DNA from: Sporosarcina gallistercoris
Lineage (GTDB): Bacteria; Bacillota; Bacilli; Bacillales_A; Planococcaceae
NCBI RefSeq assembly: GCF_014836415.1
Contig: NZ_JACSQY010000003.1
Span: 1-64,000 of the forward strand
Direction: 5' to 3'
Length of the DNA: 64,000 bases
A program made the translations under genes and the position numbers. How positions within the stretch are numbered: position 1 is the stretch's first letter; every line of letters begins with the position of its first letter. A model generated the notes under the pieces. That model did no database searches. It worked only from the letters and a program-made list of their open reading frames with translations, and was not told the origin of the DNA. Shown here one piece after another: positions 8,464-17,275 of this stretch.

Positions 8464-9912
8464 ATGATACCCAATTGGTTATTAAAACGCGCAGCATTGA
8501 CTCCAAATGCGCCTGCATTGAGCTTCCAAGGTCGCACATGGAGCTATCTTCATCTGAAAGAAGAAGCAATGGAAAGGGCAGGGAAGCTCCGTTCGCTTGG
8601 GCTTGACCCCGGCAGCCGTATTGCGTTACTCGGAGGAACGTCTGCCGAGATGGTGTTGCTAATCCATGGCTGTCTTCTTGCGGGGATAGAAATGGTGATG
8701 CTGAACTCAAGATTGACGTCTGAAGAAATCGAGTATCAGTTAAAAGATTCACAATCGGAATGGCTCGTATATGAAGAGGCTTTCCGGGAAAAAGCTTCTC
8801 AGCATGTATGTCAGTGTATTGTCTATGAGGAATTGTTACAACTGGAGCGGGTCCCCGTCCAACTGGAGCAAATGTGGGAAGAAGATCGTACGCTAACCAT
8901 CATGTATACATCAGGAACAACAGGATTTCCAAAAGGCGTCCGGCAAACGGCAGAAAACCATACATCGAGTGCACTTTCTGCTGTGTTGAACAGCGGTTTG
9001 CACGATGGAGATGCATGGCTTCATATGATGCCTCTATTTCATATAAGCGGCTTCTCCATTTTAGCGAGAGCCGTTCTATATGGCTCCGAAATTAGGCTGT
9101 TTGAGAAGTTTGATGCCGCAGTAGCGGCTGAGGAAATAACTGCCGGGCGCGTATCCGGAATGTCTGTTGTGGCAGTGACACTCGAACGGCTGCTGACAGT
9201 CATTGAAAAAGACAAGTTACCTGTACACCCTAAGTTCCGTACATTGCTAGCAGGCGGCGGTCCGGTCCCCGTAAGCTATTTAAAGAGAGCTGAACAATGC
9301 GGACTACCGGTACTGCAAACATATGGCATGACGGAAACAAGCTCACAGACTGCGACGTTATCGGCTGAAGACGCATTACGGAAGCCAGGATCGGCAGGGA
9401 AGCCCCTTTTCTTCACAGACATTCAAATTGATGGGGTGAAAGAACCGTTTGAAAAGGGAGAAATTCTTATTAGAGGGCCACACGTGACAAAAGGATATAT
9501 AGGAAAGCATACAAGTACGCAAACATTGCAAAATGGATGGCTCCATTCCGGAGATATCGGTTATTTCGATGATGAAGGATTTTTGTTTGTTTCAGATCGA
9601 CGTTCCGACTTGATCATCTCAGGTGGGGAGAATATTTATCCAGCAGAGATAGAAGCGGTGCTTGTGGAACATCCTCAAGTAGTGGAAGCAGGCGTTTGTG
9701 CAATGGAGAGCGATGAATGGGGAGCCGTTCCTGCGGCTTTTGTCGTTACGCGGTCTGCTGTTGAAGAGGAAAGTTTGAGGGAGTTCTGTCAAACACGGCT
9801 AGCGTCCTATAAGGTACCAAAAGCTTTTCACGTTGTGGATGAATTACCTCGCAACGCATCGAACAAACTGTTGCGGAAGACCCTTCGTGAGAGTCTGACT
9901 TTAAGAAAATGA
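8464..9912 (+). CDS. menE: o-succinylbenzoate-CoA ligase MenE
   Basis: ANL-superfamily adenylating enzyme that forms o-succinylbenzoyl-CoA for MenB. The 482-aa protein shows the P-loop MYTSGTTGFPKGV (about 143-155), QTYGMTETSSQ, GWLHSGDIGYFDDEGF with the ribose-binding Asp, the hinge region DRRSDLIISGGENIYP and the C-terminal catalytic Lys in ASNKLLRKTLR. It follows menB after a terminator-like hairpin, with AGAAGG as ribosome site. In B. subtilis menC follows menE; here znuA on the other strand follows instead. Confidence 0.93.
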   Translation: MIPNWLLKRAALTPNAPALSFQGRTWSYLHLKEEAMERAGKLRSLGLDPGSRIALLGGTSAEMVLLIHGCLLAGIEMVMLNSRLTSEEIEYQLKDSQSEWLVYEEAFREKASQHVCQCIVYEELLQLERVPVQLEQMWEEDRTLTIMYTSGTTGFPKGVRQTAENHTSSALSAVLNSGLHDGDAWLHMMPLFHISGFSILARAVLYGSEIRLFEKFDAAVAAEEITAGRVSGMSVVAVTLERLLTVIEKDKLPVHPKFRTLLAGGGPVPVSYLKRAEQCGLPVLQTYGMTETSSQTATLSAEDALRKPGSAGKPLFFTDIQIDGVKEPFEKGEILIRGPHVTKGYIGKHTSTQTLQNGWLHSGDIGYFDDEGFLFVSDRRSDLIISGGENIYPAEIEAVLVEHPQVVEAGVCAMESDEWGAVPAAFVVTRSAVEEESLREFCQTRLASYKVPKAFHVVDELPRNASNKLLRKTLRESLTLRK

Positions 9913-9916
9913 AACT

Positions 9917-9968
9917 AAAAAACTGGAGGAGTAAGGGGGAAGTGTCCCCTTACTCCTCCATCAGTTTA
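9917..9968. terminator. Bidirectional terminator between menE and znuA
   Basis: Long stem CTGGAGGAGTAAGGGG with its complement (9946-9964). The T6 run on the minus strand suits the znuA-like gene; on the plus strand the tract is weaker. Confidence 0.85.
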
Positions 9969-10931
9969 ATTAAGCGCTTCAGACAAAACGTCTATATTGC
10001 GTTTCATCAACGAAAAATAATCTTCCTTGTTTGCAACATCCTCTTTTGTCAGAACAGATAAGTTATGAAGAATGGCGGAATCCGCACCAATCTCATTTTG
10101 AACGACTTTGGTCAGTTTCGAGCTCACGTTTTGTTCAAAAAGAATCGTCTTCACGTTCTTTTGTTTCGCTTCCTCCACGATATGTGCCAGTTCTTTTTGA
10201 GATGGCTCATTCTGTGTGTTGAGTCCGGCAATGGAAATTTGCTCTAATCCATATTGATCAGCCAGATAACCGAAAGCTGCATGAGAAACGAAGAATGTTT
10301 TAGAAGAAGCCTGATCGGCCATCGTCGTAAATTCTGCATCCAACGCTTCTAAGTCGCTTTTCAACGCTTTGAAATTCTCCTCATACAATTGTTTGTTCTC
10401 AGGAGCCTTCTCAATAAGCCCATCTCGAACGGCCGTAGCTAACTCCATACTAAGAACGGGAGAAATCCAAACATGGGGGTCCGTGGTGCTTTCATCATGC
10501 TCTTCGCTTTCATGGTCATGCTCCTCTTCGTCAGAATCATGATGATGCCCTTCCATCAGCTTTGAAGGATCAATCGTATCGCCTGTCGGAAGTAGCAAGA
10601 CGTGTTGGTTCTTCAATGTTTTTTCTGCGTTTTCTACAAATCCTTCAAGTCCTAGCCCCACATAGAAAAACAAATCTGCATCTGCCAGTTTCATCATCTC
10701 TTTTTGGGTAGGATCGAATGTATGCTCATCCGTTCCTGCAGGGTAGATCGATTTTACAGAAACCGTGTCACCGCCAATTCGTTCTGTGAAATATTGCAGC
10801 GGATAAACCGTCGTATATACGTCCAGTTTTCCGGTGTCTGAATTACTTTCATTAGTCTCTTCTTTTTTCCCGCAAGCTCCTAGCATAAGCGTGAGAAAAA
10901 GGAGTCCTATAAGTATTCGTTTTCTTGTCAT
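9966..10931 (-). CDS. znuA: Zinc ABC transporter substrate-binding lipoprotein (ZnuA/AdcA type)
   Basis: Extracellular high-affinity zinc-binding lipoprotein, 321 aa, cluster A-I of solute-binding proteins. The signal peptide ends in the lipobox LGAC with Cys20. Metal ligands are expected at EHTFDP, at DPHVWISP after the His/Asp/Glu-rich loop (HHH and HDHESEEHD, roughly 129-148), and at SHAAFGYLADQYGL. The His-rich loop favours zinc over manganese. No permease or ATPase gene is adjacent, so it must work with a transporter encoded elsewhere. A Zur-type operator lies just upstream of its ribosome site. Confidence 0.93.
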   Translation of the reverse strand: MTRKRILIGLLFLTLMLGACGKKEETNESNSDTGKLDVYTTVYPLQYFTERIGGDTVSVKSIYPAGTDEHTFDPTQKEMMKLADADLFFYVGLGLEGFVENAEKTLKNQHVLLLPTGDTIDPSKLMEGHHHDSDEEEHDHESEEHDESTTDPHVWISPVLSMELATAVRDGLIEKAPENKQLYEENFKALKSDLEALDAEFTTMADQASSKTFFVSHAAFGYLADQYGLEQISIAGLNTQNEPSQKELAHIVEEAKQKNVKTILFEQNVSSKLTKVVQNEIGADSAILHNLSVLTKEDVANKEDYFSLMKRNIDVLSEALN

Positions 10932-10946
10932 CTGTCTAAATCCTCC

Positions 10947-10967
10947 AATACGTAATCATTACGATTT
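10947..10967 (-). promoter_or_regulatory. Zur-box-like operator of znuA
   Basis: Perfect 13-bp palindrome CGTAATCATTACG (10951-10963) extended by AAAT on one side, matching the Bacillus Zur box pattern. It lies about 20 bp from the znuA start codon, where a bound repressor would block transcription. Confidence 0.8.
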
Positions 10968-11023
10968 AAAAAGTACTTCCCTATCATACTCGAAGGAGAA
11001 GTACTTGACAACTGAAAGATTTA

Positions 11024-11251
11024 TTAGACTTTTTCCTTCTTCGCTGGGACAGGGTCAAATCCACCTTCGTGAAAAGGATGGCATTTTGAAATACGGACAA
11101 TCGTCAGCCATAATCCCTTAAAGACACCATGCGTTTCCACTGCTTCGACGCCATAATGCGAACAAGTAGGATAGAATCTGCAAGAAGGGGGAGTCAGCGG
11201 CGAAATCATTTTTTGATAAAAGCGAATGAGCAGCAAAACAATCTTTTTCAT
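11024..11251 (-). CDS. yidD: YidD family membrane protein insertion efficiency factor
   Basis: Small membrane-associated protein that assists YidC-dependent insertion. The 75-aa sequence carries the family hallmarks: [21 protein letters not shown] (about 11-31, both Cys present), [12 protein letters not shown] and the closing [14 protein letters not shown]. It lies upstream of znuA on the same strand, 92 bp away, but the Zur box between them suggests separate transcription. Confidence 0.95.
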   Translation of the reverse strand: MKKIVLLLIRFYQKMISPLTPPSCRFYPTCSHYGVEAVETHGVFKGLWLTIVRISKCHPFHEGGFDPVPAKKEKV

Positions 11252-11355
11252 ATGAACCCGCTCCTAACGTATTGTACGTTTAGTTTAAACCGTTACGTGG
11301 TAAAATAACAGAGAGACGTATTAGACAAAATTTATCGAAAAGAGGTTTTTTCATT

Positions 11356-11805
11356 ATGTCAGCAGAATTAATCAAAGAATTGAACACACAAGTATCTACT
11401 TGGTCAGTCATGTATACAAAGTTACACAACTACCACTGGTATGTAAAAGGGAAGCAGTTCTTCACATTACACGCTAAATTCGAAGAACTATATGACGAAG
11501 CTACGCAGCATATGGATGATATTGCAGAACGGATTCTGACTCTTGGAGGAAAACCGACTGCCACACTAACAGAACACCTGAATGAGTCTGTCGTAAAAGA
11601 AGCGGACGGCAGTGAAAAAGCTGAACAAATGGTGGCAACTATCATTAAGGATTTTGATGCGATCATGAAATCACTGAAAACAGGGATGAAATTGGCTGGC
11701 GATGCTGGCGACTTCATGACTGAAGATCTTCTGAATGCAATCTACCAAGGGATCGAAAAGCACCAGTGGATGCTCAATGCATTTCTTGGCGAGGACAACA
11801 ATTAA
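11356..11805 (+). CDS. dps: Dps/ferritin-like iron-storage and DNA-protection protein
   Basis: 149-aa Dps-family four-helix protein forming dodecamers that oxidise and store iron and protect DNA. The inter-subunit ferroxidase residues are visible: H27 in NYHWYVKG, H39, D54 and E58 in HMDDIAERI. AAAAGAGG precedes the ATG. It lies alone between yidD (opposite strand) and a small gene. In Bacilli such genes answer to SigB or PerR; I could not identify a convincing site of either kind here. Confidence 0.95.
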   Translation: MSAELIKELNTQVSTWSVMYTKLHNYHWYVKGKQFFTLHAKFEELYDEATQHMDDIAERILTLGGKPTATLTEHLNESVVKEADGSEKAEQMVATIIKDFDAIMKSLKTGMKLAGDAGDFMTEDLLNAIYQGIEKHQWMLNAFLGEDNN

Positions 11806-11865
11806 GAACTAATCCTTCATGACCTACTATGCGTGCCGATAAATAAGGGGAGAGGAGCTGATTAT

Positions 11866-12039
11866 TTGGACATTTCTTCCATCATGGCTGGCCAATTGCG
11901 GAGTCTCCAATCGACTGTGCAAATGACGATTCTGGACAAGGCAATGACTGCAAATGCATCGGCAGCGACTGAGATGCTTCAATCTCTGCCCGAAGCCGCT
12001 CATCCTTTTAAAGGTTCAGCAGTAGATATCAAAGCGTAA
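11866..12039 (+). CDS. Small YjfB-like putative motility protein
   Basis: 57-aa protein starting LDISSIMAGQLRSLQSTVQMTILDKAM, which resembles the YjfB family (small Bacilli proteins annotated as putative motility proteins), with the conserved DIS start and a single amphipathic helix. The TTG at 11866 is chosen because GGGGAGAGGAG lies eight bases upstream; the GTG at 11833 has no ribosome site. Function is not established. A strong terminator follows. Confidence 0.65.
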   Translation: MDISSIMAGQLRSLQSTVQMTILDKAMTANASAATEMLQSLPEAAHPFKGSAVDIKA

Positions 12040-12042
12040 CCG

Positions 12043-12082
12043 ACAATGCATCCTTCAGTTTAAGGAGGATGCATTGTTTTTT
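12043..12082 (+). terminator. Rho-independent terminator
   Basis: ACAATGCATCCT, an 8-base loop, AGGAGGATGCATTGT and a T6 run, following the small YjfB-like gene. Confidence 0.92.
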
Positions 12083-12170
12083 CTATTTCATTGAACAAGT
12101 GAAAGCTGATGTGTAAAATAGGTCTGTGACTGAACTGTGACTATTCGATACAGAAAAAGGAGAAATTAGA

Positions 12171-13490
12171 ATGACAAATACACCTTATTTACGGAATTTG
12201 ATTATTGAAACCCCTTCAAAACCTGGCAATTTTGCAAAGGTTGCGTATGCGATTGGTCAGTTGGAAGGTGATATAGGTGATATCCAAACGATTAAAGTCG
12301 GCACATTATCTACAATCCGTGACGTTTCTGTGCAATGTAACGACGTCGAACAACTGGATAAGATTGTTGAGGCCATAAATGCGATTGGTGATGGGATACA
12401 AGTACAGGCAATCTCCGATGATGTATTGCGTGCGCATGAAGGCGGAAAGATACATATGAAAGGCAAGGTTGAAATCCGGTCACTTGGCGATTTGCGTCGT
12501 GTCTATACTCCAGGCGTTGCGAACGTGTGCAAAGTGATTGAAAAAGATCCTCAGCAAGCACAGTTTTTCACAGGGATTTCAAATACGGTGGCAATCGTAA
12601 CCGATGGAACGGCTATTTTAGGATTGGGCAATATCGGTCCTGTTGCTGGGATGCCAGTGATGGAAGGAAAAGCGGTATTGTTCGATCAATTTGCAGGAAT
12701 CAGTGGAATTCCGATTTTACTCGATACAAGTGATCCGGATCAAGTTGTAGAAACCGTAAAGCACATCCATCAAGGATTTGGCGGAATTCTTTTAGAGGAC
12801 ATCGGTTCACCTCATTGTTTCGAAATTGAAGATCGATTGAAAGCTGAGCTCGATATTCCGGTCATGCACGACGATCAGCATGGTACTGCAGTCGTTGCAC
12901 TCGCTTCCACTCTTTCTGCATGCCGTCAAGCCGGTGTGAAACTGGAAGACTCAGTCGTCGGCCAAATCGGATTGGGAGCTGCAGGTCTTGCGATCAGTCG
13001 TATGATGATGGCATATGGAGTCAAAAAGATGCAAGGCATCGATATGAATGACAAAGCAGTAGAGCGGCTAGTTCAATACGGTGGCGAGTCTGTCGGGTCG
13101 TTGGAAGAAATCATGGCAACCAGTGATATCGTCATCGCAACAACAGGAGTACAAGGGTTGATCAAACCTGAAATGGTTCGTCCGGGGCAAGTTATATTGG
13201 CACTTTCGAATCCACATGCGGAAATTCAACCTGAAGTGGCACTTAAAGCAGGTGCTGCATTTGCGGCGGATGGACGTCTTGTCAATAATGTACTCGGTTT
13301 CCCTGGTATTTTCCGCGGGGCTTTAAATGCGAAAGCAACGAAGATTACATATGAAATGCTTATTGCAGCAGCACTTGCGATTGTGGATTCGACAAAACAC
13401 GGAGATCTCGTCCCACATCCATTAGATCCGAATGTCCACCAAAACGTGGCGGATGCTGTTGAAAAAGTTGCGAATGCAAGCTTGCTGTAA
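12171..13490 (+). CDS. NAD(P)-dependent malic enzyme with N-terminal ACT domain
   Basis: Oxidative decarboxylation of malate to pyruvate. The 439-aa protein has an ACT-like regulatory domain at about 7-85, then the malic-enzyme catalytic domain: VYTPGVANVCK with the catalytic Tyr (about 110-120), the AVLFDQFAGISGIPILLDT segment, the metal-binding EDIGSPHCFEIE and HDDQHGTAVV, and a Rossmann motif GLGAAGLAI (about 268-276). The two-domain layout matches Bacillus malic enzymes of the MleA/YtsJ group. Cofactor preference cannot be read safely. AAAAAGGAG precedes the ATG. Confidence 0.92.
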   Translation: MTNTPYLRNLIIETPSKPGNFAKVAYAIGQLEGDIGDIQTIKVGTLSTIRDVSVQCNDVEQLDKIVEAINAIGDGIQVQAISDDVLRAHEGGKIHMKGKVEIRSLGDLRRVYTPGVANVCKVIEKDPQQAQFFTGISNTVAIVTDGTAILGLGNIGPVAGMPVMEGKAVLFDQFAGISGIPILLDTSDPDQVVETVKHIHQGFGGILLEDIGSPHCFEIEDRLKAELDIPVMHDDQHGTAVVALASTLSACRQAGVKLEDSVVGQIGLGAAGLAISRMMMAYGVKKMQGIDMNDKAVERLVQYGGESVGSLEEIMATSDIVIATTGVQGLIKPEMVRPGQVILALSNPHAEIQPEVALKAGAAFAADGRLVNNVLGFPGIFRGALNAKATKITYEMLIAAALAIVDSTKHGDLVPHPLDPNVHQNVADAVEKVANASLL

Positions 13491-13551
13491 ATCGCAGCAC
13501 ATACTCCTCTGCGTATGACCCATACTACATGGAAAAAAGGATGGGATTACG

Positions 13552-13902
13552 TTGGCAGACGGAAAATATACGATGTATGTATCAGTTGCTCACCAGCAAA
13601 TCAATATCAACAAGTACGATTCTCCATATGAATACGAAGTGAACATACCAAAGGAATATATTGAGATTTTTCATCACTTATTTGACCAGACCAACGAATT
13701 GGAATTTTTTAATTTTCTGAGAGCCCATTTACCGTATGTGCCTTATCATTATGATCGGGATAATCACAAAGTAGATCTTCGTTTATACAAGATGTATGCG
13801 CTCATCCACGAATTCACAGATGATGAATCCAGGGCAGTCATTGAACGAATGCCATTTTTCCAGCAGCAAGTGGTAACACATAAAGGTGCAGGAAATATGT
13901 AA
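13552..13902 (+). CDS. Conserved hypothetical protein, 116 aa
   Basis: Soluble 116-aa protein rich in Tyr, His and Asp, with no signal peptide or membrane segment and no motif I recognise. It starts with TTG, with AAAAAGGATGGG upstream. Its codon usage matches its neighbours and it sits 25 bp before the Nudix gene, so it may belong to one transcription unit with the two genes that follow. Confidence 0.7.
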   Translation: MADGKYTMYVSVAHQQININKYDSPYEYEVNIPKEYIEIFHHLFDQTNELEFFNFLRAHLPYVPYHYDRDNHKVDLRLYKMYALIHEFTDDESRAVIERMPFFQQQVVTHKGAGNM

Positions 13903-13926
13903 GTGGGTGGATCAGGTAGATAGGGT

Positions 13927-14391
13927 GTGGAAGGAATGTTATCATTTGACGACTTGAAAGGTAGCCGTGTGGAGCTCGTTTTTGGCGAGCAGGAATTAGA
14001 AGCGCGTCACGTCCTTGTTGTACTCAAATACGAAGGTAAGTGGTTGTTGACTCCTCACAAAATTCGAGGGGTGGAATTCCCAGGGGGGAAGGCGGAACCT
14101 GGAGAAACGATTGAACAGGCAGCGATCCGGGAAGTGATGGAGGAAACAGGGGTGACGGTTGCGAACTTAGTGAAGTTTGCTGAATATGTTGTGTACACGG
14201 AACCTCCATTTTGCAAAGCTGTATTTACCGCAGATGTTGCCGGAATCGATGAACGCGCAGAACGTTTTGAAACGGACGGCGCACTTTGGTTTACAGATGA
14301 ACAATTAGATCATTGTGAGACACTCAGTTTTCATATGAAAGATGAAGGTATGAAGGAATTGAGAAATTGGGTGGAACAGCATGCACACTGA
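13927..14391 (+). CDS. ytkD: YtkD-like Nudix hydrolase (nucleoside triphosphatase)
   Basis: 154-aa Nudix protein. The Nudix box is complete: GGKAEPGETIEQAAIREVMEETG (about 56-78, G-x5-E-x7-RE-x2-EE-x-G). In B. subtilis YtkD hydrolyses 8-oxo-dGTP and can act on RNA 5' ends, and lies in the same neighbourhood. The start is uncertain: GTG at 13927 or ATG at 13936, neither with ideal spacing. It overlaps the next gene by 11 bases, so the two are probably translationally coupled. Confidence 0.85.
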   Translation: MEGMLSFDDLKGSRVELVFGEQELEARHVLVVLKYEGKWLLTPHKIRGVEFPGGKAEPGETIEQAAIREVMEETGVTVANLVKFAEYVVYTEPPFCKAVFTADVAGIDERAERFETDGALWFTDEQLDHCETLSFHMKDEGMKELRNWVEQHAH

Positions 14392-15169
14392 TGCTCAAAT
14401 AATCTCAAGAAGATCCTATCCGTCACCGAATCCTTTAATTGAGCTCACTGAAATCACGTATTCCAGTGGCGGGTTAAAAGTGAAAGGGATGCTCGCTGAA
14501 CCGAAAGAAGCCGGAAATTATGAAGGTCTAGTCTACTTGAGAGGGGGCATCCAACACATCGGGATGGTGCGTCCCGCGCGAATTGCACAATTTGCAACCC
14601 AAGGATTTGTCGTATTTGCTCCTTATTATCGTGGGAATCGAGGAGGAGAAGGGCGGGATGAGTTTGCGGGTGCGGATCTTCAAGATGCAGTCAATGCGGT
14701 AGATGTATTAAAGCAAAGTCCAAAGTGGAAAGAAGGAAGGGTTCATTTGTTTTCGTTCTCAAGAGGCGGAATTATGGCGCTATGGACAGCGATTTTACGC
14801 GATGACATTACTTCCTCGGTCCACTGGGCAGGTGTATCGGATGTTGTCTTTACGTATAAGGAGCGTGAAGACATGAGACGTATGATGAAGCGGGTAATTG
14901 GCGGTTCCCCGAATAATGCACCTGATGCATACAGGGAACGAACGGCGCTGTTTCGGGTGGAGGAGATGGATGCACCTGTACTCATCATTCATGGAATGAA
15001 AGATGAGAATGTGTCTTTTGAACAAGCCATTCTACTCGAGGACGCGCTCCGCGAACATCAGAAAACATATGAAACGTGGTATTTCCAAGACTACACTCAT
15101 CACTTTCCATCTTGGCATAATGCACAAATTGTCAGAGACCTAACAAAGTGGATGAGAGCACAACCGTAA
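14381..15169 (+). CDS. ytmA: YtmA-like alpha/beta hydrolase (prolyl oligopeptidase family)
   Basis: 262-aa hydrolase of the S9/DLH type, closely resembling B. subtilis YtmA. The VYLRGGIQHIGMVRPARIAQFATQGFVVFAPYYRGN region supplies the oxyanion side, the nucleophile elbow reads FSFSRGG (S in the middle), the acid lies in IHGMKDENV and the His in DYTHHFPS. The substrate is unknown; peptidase activity is an assumption from the family name. It overlaps the Nudix gene and is followed by a terminator shared with pckA. Confidence 0.88.
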   Translation: MHTDAQIISRRSYPSPNPLIELTEITYSSGGLKVKGMLAEPKEAGNYEGLVYLRGGIQHIGMVRPARIAQFATQGFVVFAPYYRGNRGGEGRDEFAGADLQDAVNAVDVLKQSPKWKEGRVHLFSFSRGGIMALWTAILRDDITSSVHWAGVSDVVFTYKEREDMRRMMKRVIGGSPNNAPDAYRERTALFRVEEMDAPVLIIHGMKDENVSFEQAILLEDALREHQKTYETWYFQDYTHHFPSWHNAQIVRDLTKWMRAQP

Positions 15170-15204
15170 AAAAAGAACCTTCCGATTTGGAAGGTTCTTT
15201 CTTA
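15166..15204. terminator. Bidirectional terminator between ytmA and pckA
   Basis: AAAGAACCTTCC, loop GATTT, GGAAGGTTCTTTCTT, with A-rich and T-rich flanks that serve both converging genes. Confidence 0.9.
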
Positions 15205-15210
15205 TCTCAA

Positions 15211-16797
15211 TTAAATAATCGGGCCGCCCTTTTGAAGGATCTCTTCAGAAACGTGGCTGAACTTTTTGAAGTTGTCTTTGAATAGTTGAGAAAGTTCTTT
15301 CGCCTTTGCATCATACTCGGATGCATCGCTCCAGGCGTTACGTGGATTTAATACTTCACTTGGCACGCCTTCGATGTGTTTCGGAATCTGAAGTCCGAAT
15401 GTCGCTGACGTTTCAGTTTCCACGTTATCCAATTCTCCGGATAGCGCAGCGCGAACCATCGTGCGGGTATGTTTCAGATCCATACGCTTACCAACGCCAT
15501 AGACGCCGCCGGTCCAGCCAGTGTTCACGAGGAATACGCGTGAACCATGCTCGTCGATTTTCTTACCGAGCATATCTGCGTAGACCGTTGCAGGAAGAGG
15601 CAGGAATGGAGAACCGAAACATGTAGAGAATGTTGCTTCTGGTGATGTGATTCCACGCTCTGTTCCCGCAAGTTTCGATGTGAATCCGCTAAGGAAGTGA
15701 TACATTGCTTGCTCTTTCGTCAATTTCGAGATTGGAGGAAGCACACCGAATGCATCAGCAGTCAAGAAGATGATTGTTTCCGGGTGTCCAGCAACTGAAG
15801 GGAGAACGATGTTGTCGATGTTCTCGATCGGATACGCTGCACGTGTGTTTTCTGTTAATGTTGTATCATCATAATCCGGTATGCGTGACTCAGTATCGAG
15901 TACCACGTTTTCCAGCACAGTCCCGAATTGAATGGCACCGAAGATTTCAGGTTCTTTTTCCGGTGATAAGTTGATGCATTTCGCGTAACATCCACCTTCA
16001 ATGTTAAAGATGCCGTGATCTGACCAGCCATGCTCATCGTCACCGATCAGTTTACGGTTTGCATCAGCGGACAGCGTTGTTTTTCCTGTTCCTGACAAAC
16101 CGAAGAATAGGGCAGCATCGCCTTTTTCACCGACGTTTGCTGAACAGTGCATAGATAGGATTCCATTTTCAGGAAGCAAGTAGTTCATCACAGAGAAAAT
16201 CGATTTTTTCATTTCTCCAGCATATTCAGTACCACCGATTAGGACGATACGTTTTTCAAGGGAAATGATAACGAATGTTTCACTATCCGTTCCGTCAACA
16301 GCAGGGTCTGCTTTGAATGATGGCGCAGCAAGGATCGTGAACTGGGCTTCGTGCATCTTCAATTCTTCTTCAGTAGGGCGGATGAAGAGCTGATGAACGA
16401 ATAGGTTTTGCCAAGCGAACTCGTTAATGACTTGGATGGATAGTTGTGACGCTTTGTCAGCTCCGGCAAATCCTTTGAATACGAATAGTTCCTCTTTTGC
16501 TTGAAGGTGGTTCAAAACCTTCTTATATAGATTGTCGAAGCGATCTTCTGAAATCGGACGATTAACAGAACCCCAGTCAATCTTATCTTTGGAAGTAGCT
16601 TCTTCAGTTATGTAACGGTCTTTAGGGGAACGGCCGGTATACTTCCCGGTCTGCGCTGTAACGGCTCCATCTGCTGAAAGCGTCGCCTCGCCGCGGGAAA
16701 CTGCTTTTTCGACTAATACAGGTACAGATGGCTGCAATGTAATATTAGATCCGGAAAGAAGTTCTTTGAGTCCATTATCTATTTTCGCTGAAATCAT
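15211..16797 (-). CDS. pckA: Phosphoenolpyruvate carboxykinase (ATP)
   Basis: Gluconeogenic enzyme converting oxaloacetate and ATP to phosphoenolpyruvate. The 528-aa protein shows the substrate segment RSPKDRYI, the kinase-1a P-loop [15 protein letters not shown] (about 230-244), the metal-binding LIGDDEHGW (about 250-258), [19 protein letters not shown] and the C-terminal [13 protein letters not shown]. Start ATG has AAAAGGACGG nine bases upstream. It is divergent from metK. Its promoter region contains an unusual 15-bp perfect inverted repeat (separate entry). Confidence 0.97.
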   Translation of the reverse strand: MISAKIDNGLKELLSGSNITLQPSVPVLVEKAVSRGEATLSADGAVTAQTGKYTGRSPKDRYITEEATSKDKIDWGSVNRPISEDRFDNLYKKVLNHLQAKEELFVFKGFAGADKASQLSIQVINEFAWQNLFVHQLFIRPTEEELKMHEAQFTILAAPSFKADPAVDGTDSETFVIISLEKRIVLIGGTEYAGEMKKSIFSVMNYLLPENGILSMHCSANVGEKGDAALFFGLSGTGKTTLSADANRKLIGDDEHGWSDHGIFNIEGGCYAKCINLSPEKEPEIFGAIQFGTVLENVVLDTESRIPDYDDTTLTENTRAAYPIENIDNIVLPSVAGHPETIIFLTADAFGVLPPISKLTKEQAMYHFLSGFTSKLAGTERGITSPEATFSTCFGSPFLPLPATVYADMLGKKIDEHGSRVFLVNTGWTGGVYGVGKRMDLKHTRTMVRAALSGELDNVETETSATFGLQIPKHIEGVPSEVLNPRNAWSDASEYDAKAKELSQLFKDNFKKFSHVSEEILQKGGPII

Positions 16798-16844
16798 ATG
16801 TAGATACCGTCCTTTTCATGATTGCCCTTGTTGGGGCTGTCTTA

Positions 16845-16894
16845 TTTTGAATTAGTATAACACATTAAGAATAATAAACTATACTAATTCAAAA
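16845..16894 (-). promoter_or_regulatory. Inverted-repeat operator candidate at the pckA promoter
   Basis: TTTTGAATTAGTATA (16845-16859) and its perfect reverse complement TATACTAATTCAAAA (16880-16894), 20 bp apart. Read on the minus strand, the gene-proximal arm contains TATACT, a good -10 for pckA about 58 bp from its start; the distal arm covers the -35 side. Two opposed binding sites about 35 bp apart are likely. CcpN is the known repressor of pckA in B. subtilis, but the match to its site is not proven. Confidence 0.6.
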
Positions 16895-16918
16895 CTCAAG
16901 TGAGAACAACAAAAATAA

Positions 16919-16947
16919 TTGACAAGAACTCTACTTTCTCGTAGCAT
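16919..16947 (+). promoter_or_regulatory. metK promoter
   Basis: TTGACA (16919-16924), 17-bp spacer, TAGCAT (16942-16947), with the SAM aptamer beginning 17 bases downstream. Confidence 0.75.
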
Positions 16948-16963
16948 AGATAGATGAACGGAT

Positions 16964-17144
16964 ACTCTTATCCCGAGTCGGCGGAGGGACAGGCCCTATG
17001 ATGCCCGGCAACCTGCATGGACGTCCTTGTCCATGAAAAGGTGCCAAACCTGAAGCAGGGGGAAACCCTGGACGATAAGAGTGAAAGGTGCCTATGAACT
17101 CATGCCTTTCCTCATGTATGCAATACGTGAGTGGAGGGCTTTTT
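16964..17144 (+). ncRNA. SAM-I (S-box) riboswitch with terminator
   Basis: Helix P1 pairs ACTCTTATC (16964-16972) with GATAAGAGT (17074-17082). Between them lie the conserved S-box blocks GAGGGAC, CCTATGATGCCCGGCAACC and GGTGCCAAACCTGAAGCAGG. A terminator hairpin follows (17104-17139), ending in GGAGGGC and T5. Binding of S-adenosylmethionine should favour the terminator and switch metK off. Confidence 0.96.
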
Positions 17145-17275
17145 CTATTGTTTGCCTTTATCCTTGTGAACGTTGAACGTCGCTTCTCTTCAGGCGCGGG
17201 ACGAAAACTGGGACAACGAGAGTACCGTATCACGAGTTCGCTGTAAGGAAACTTGCGGCTGAAGGAGGAAATCAT

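Noticed and set aside
11281..11345. SigB promoter ahead of dps
   Set aside because: GTTTAA is present at 11283, but the GGTAAA candidate is only 10 bp away, too close for SigB spacing.
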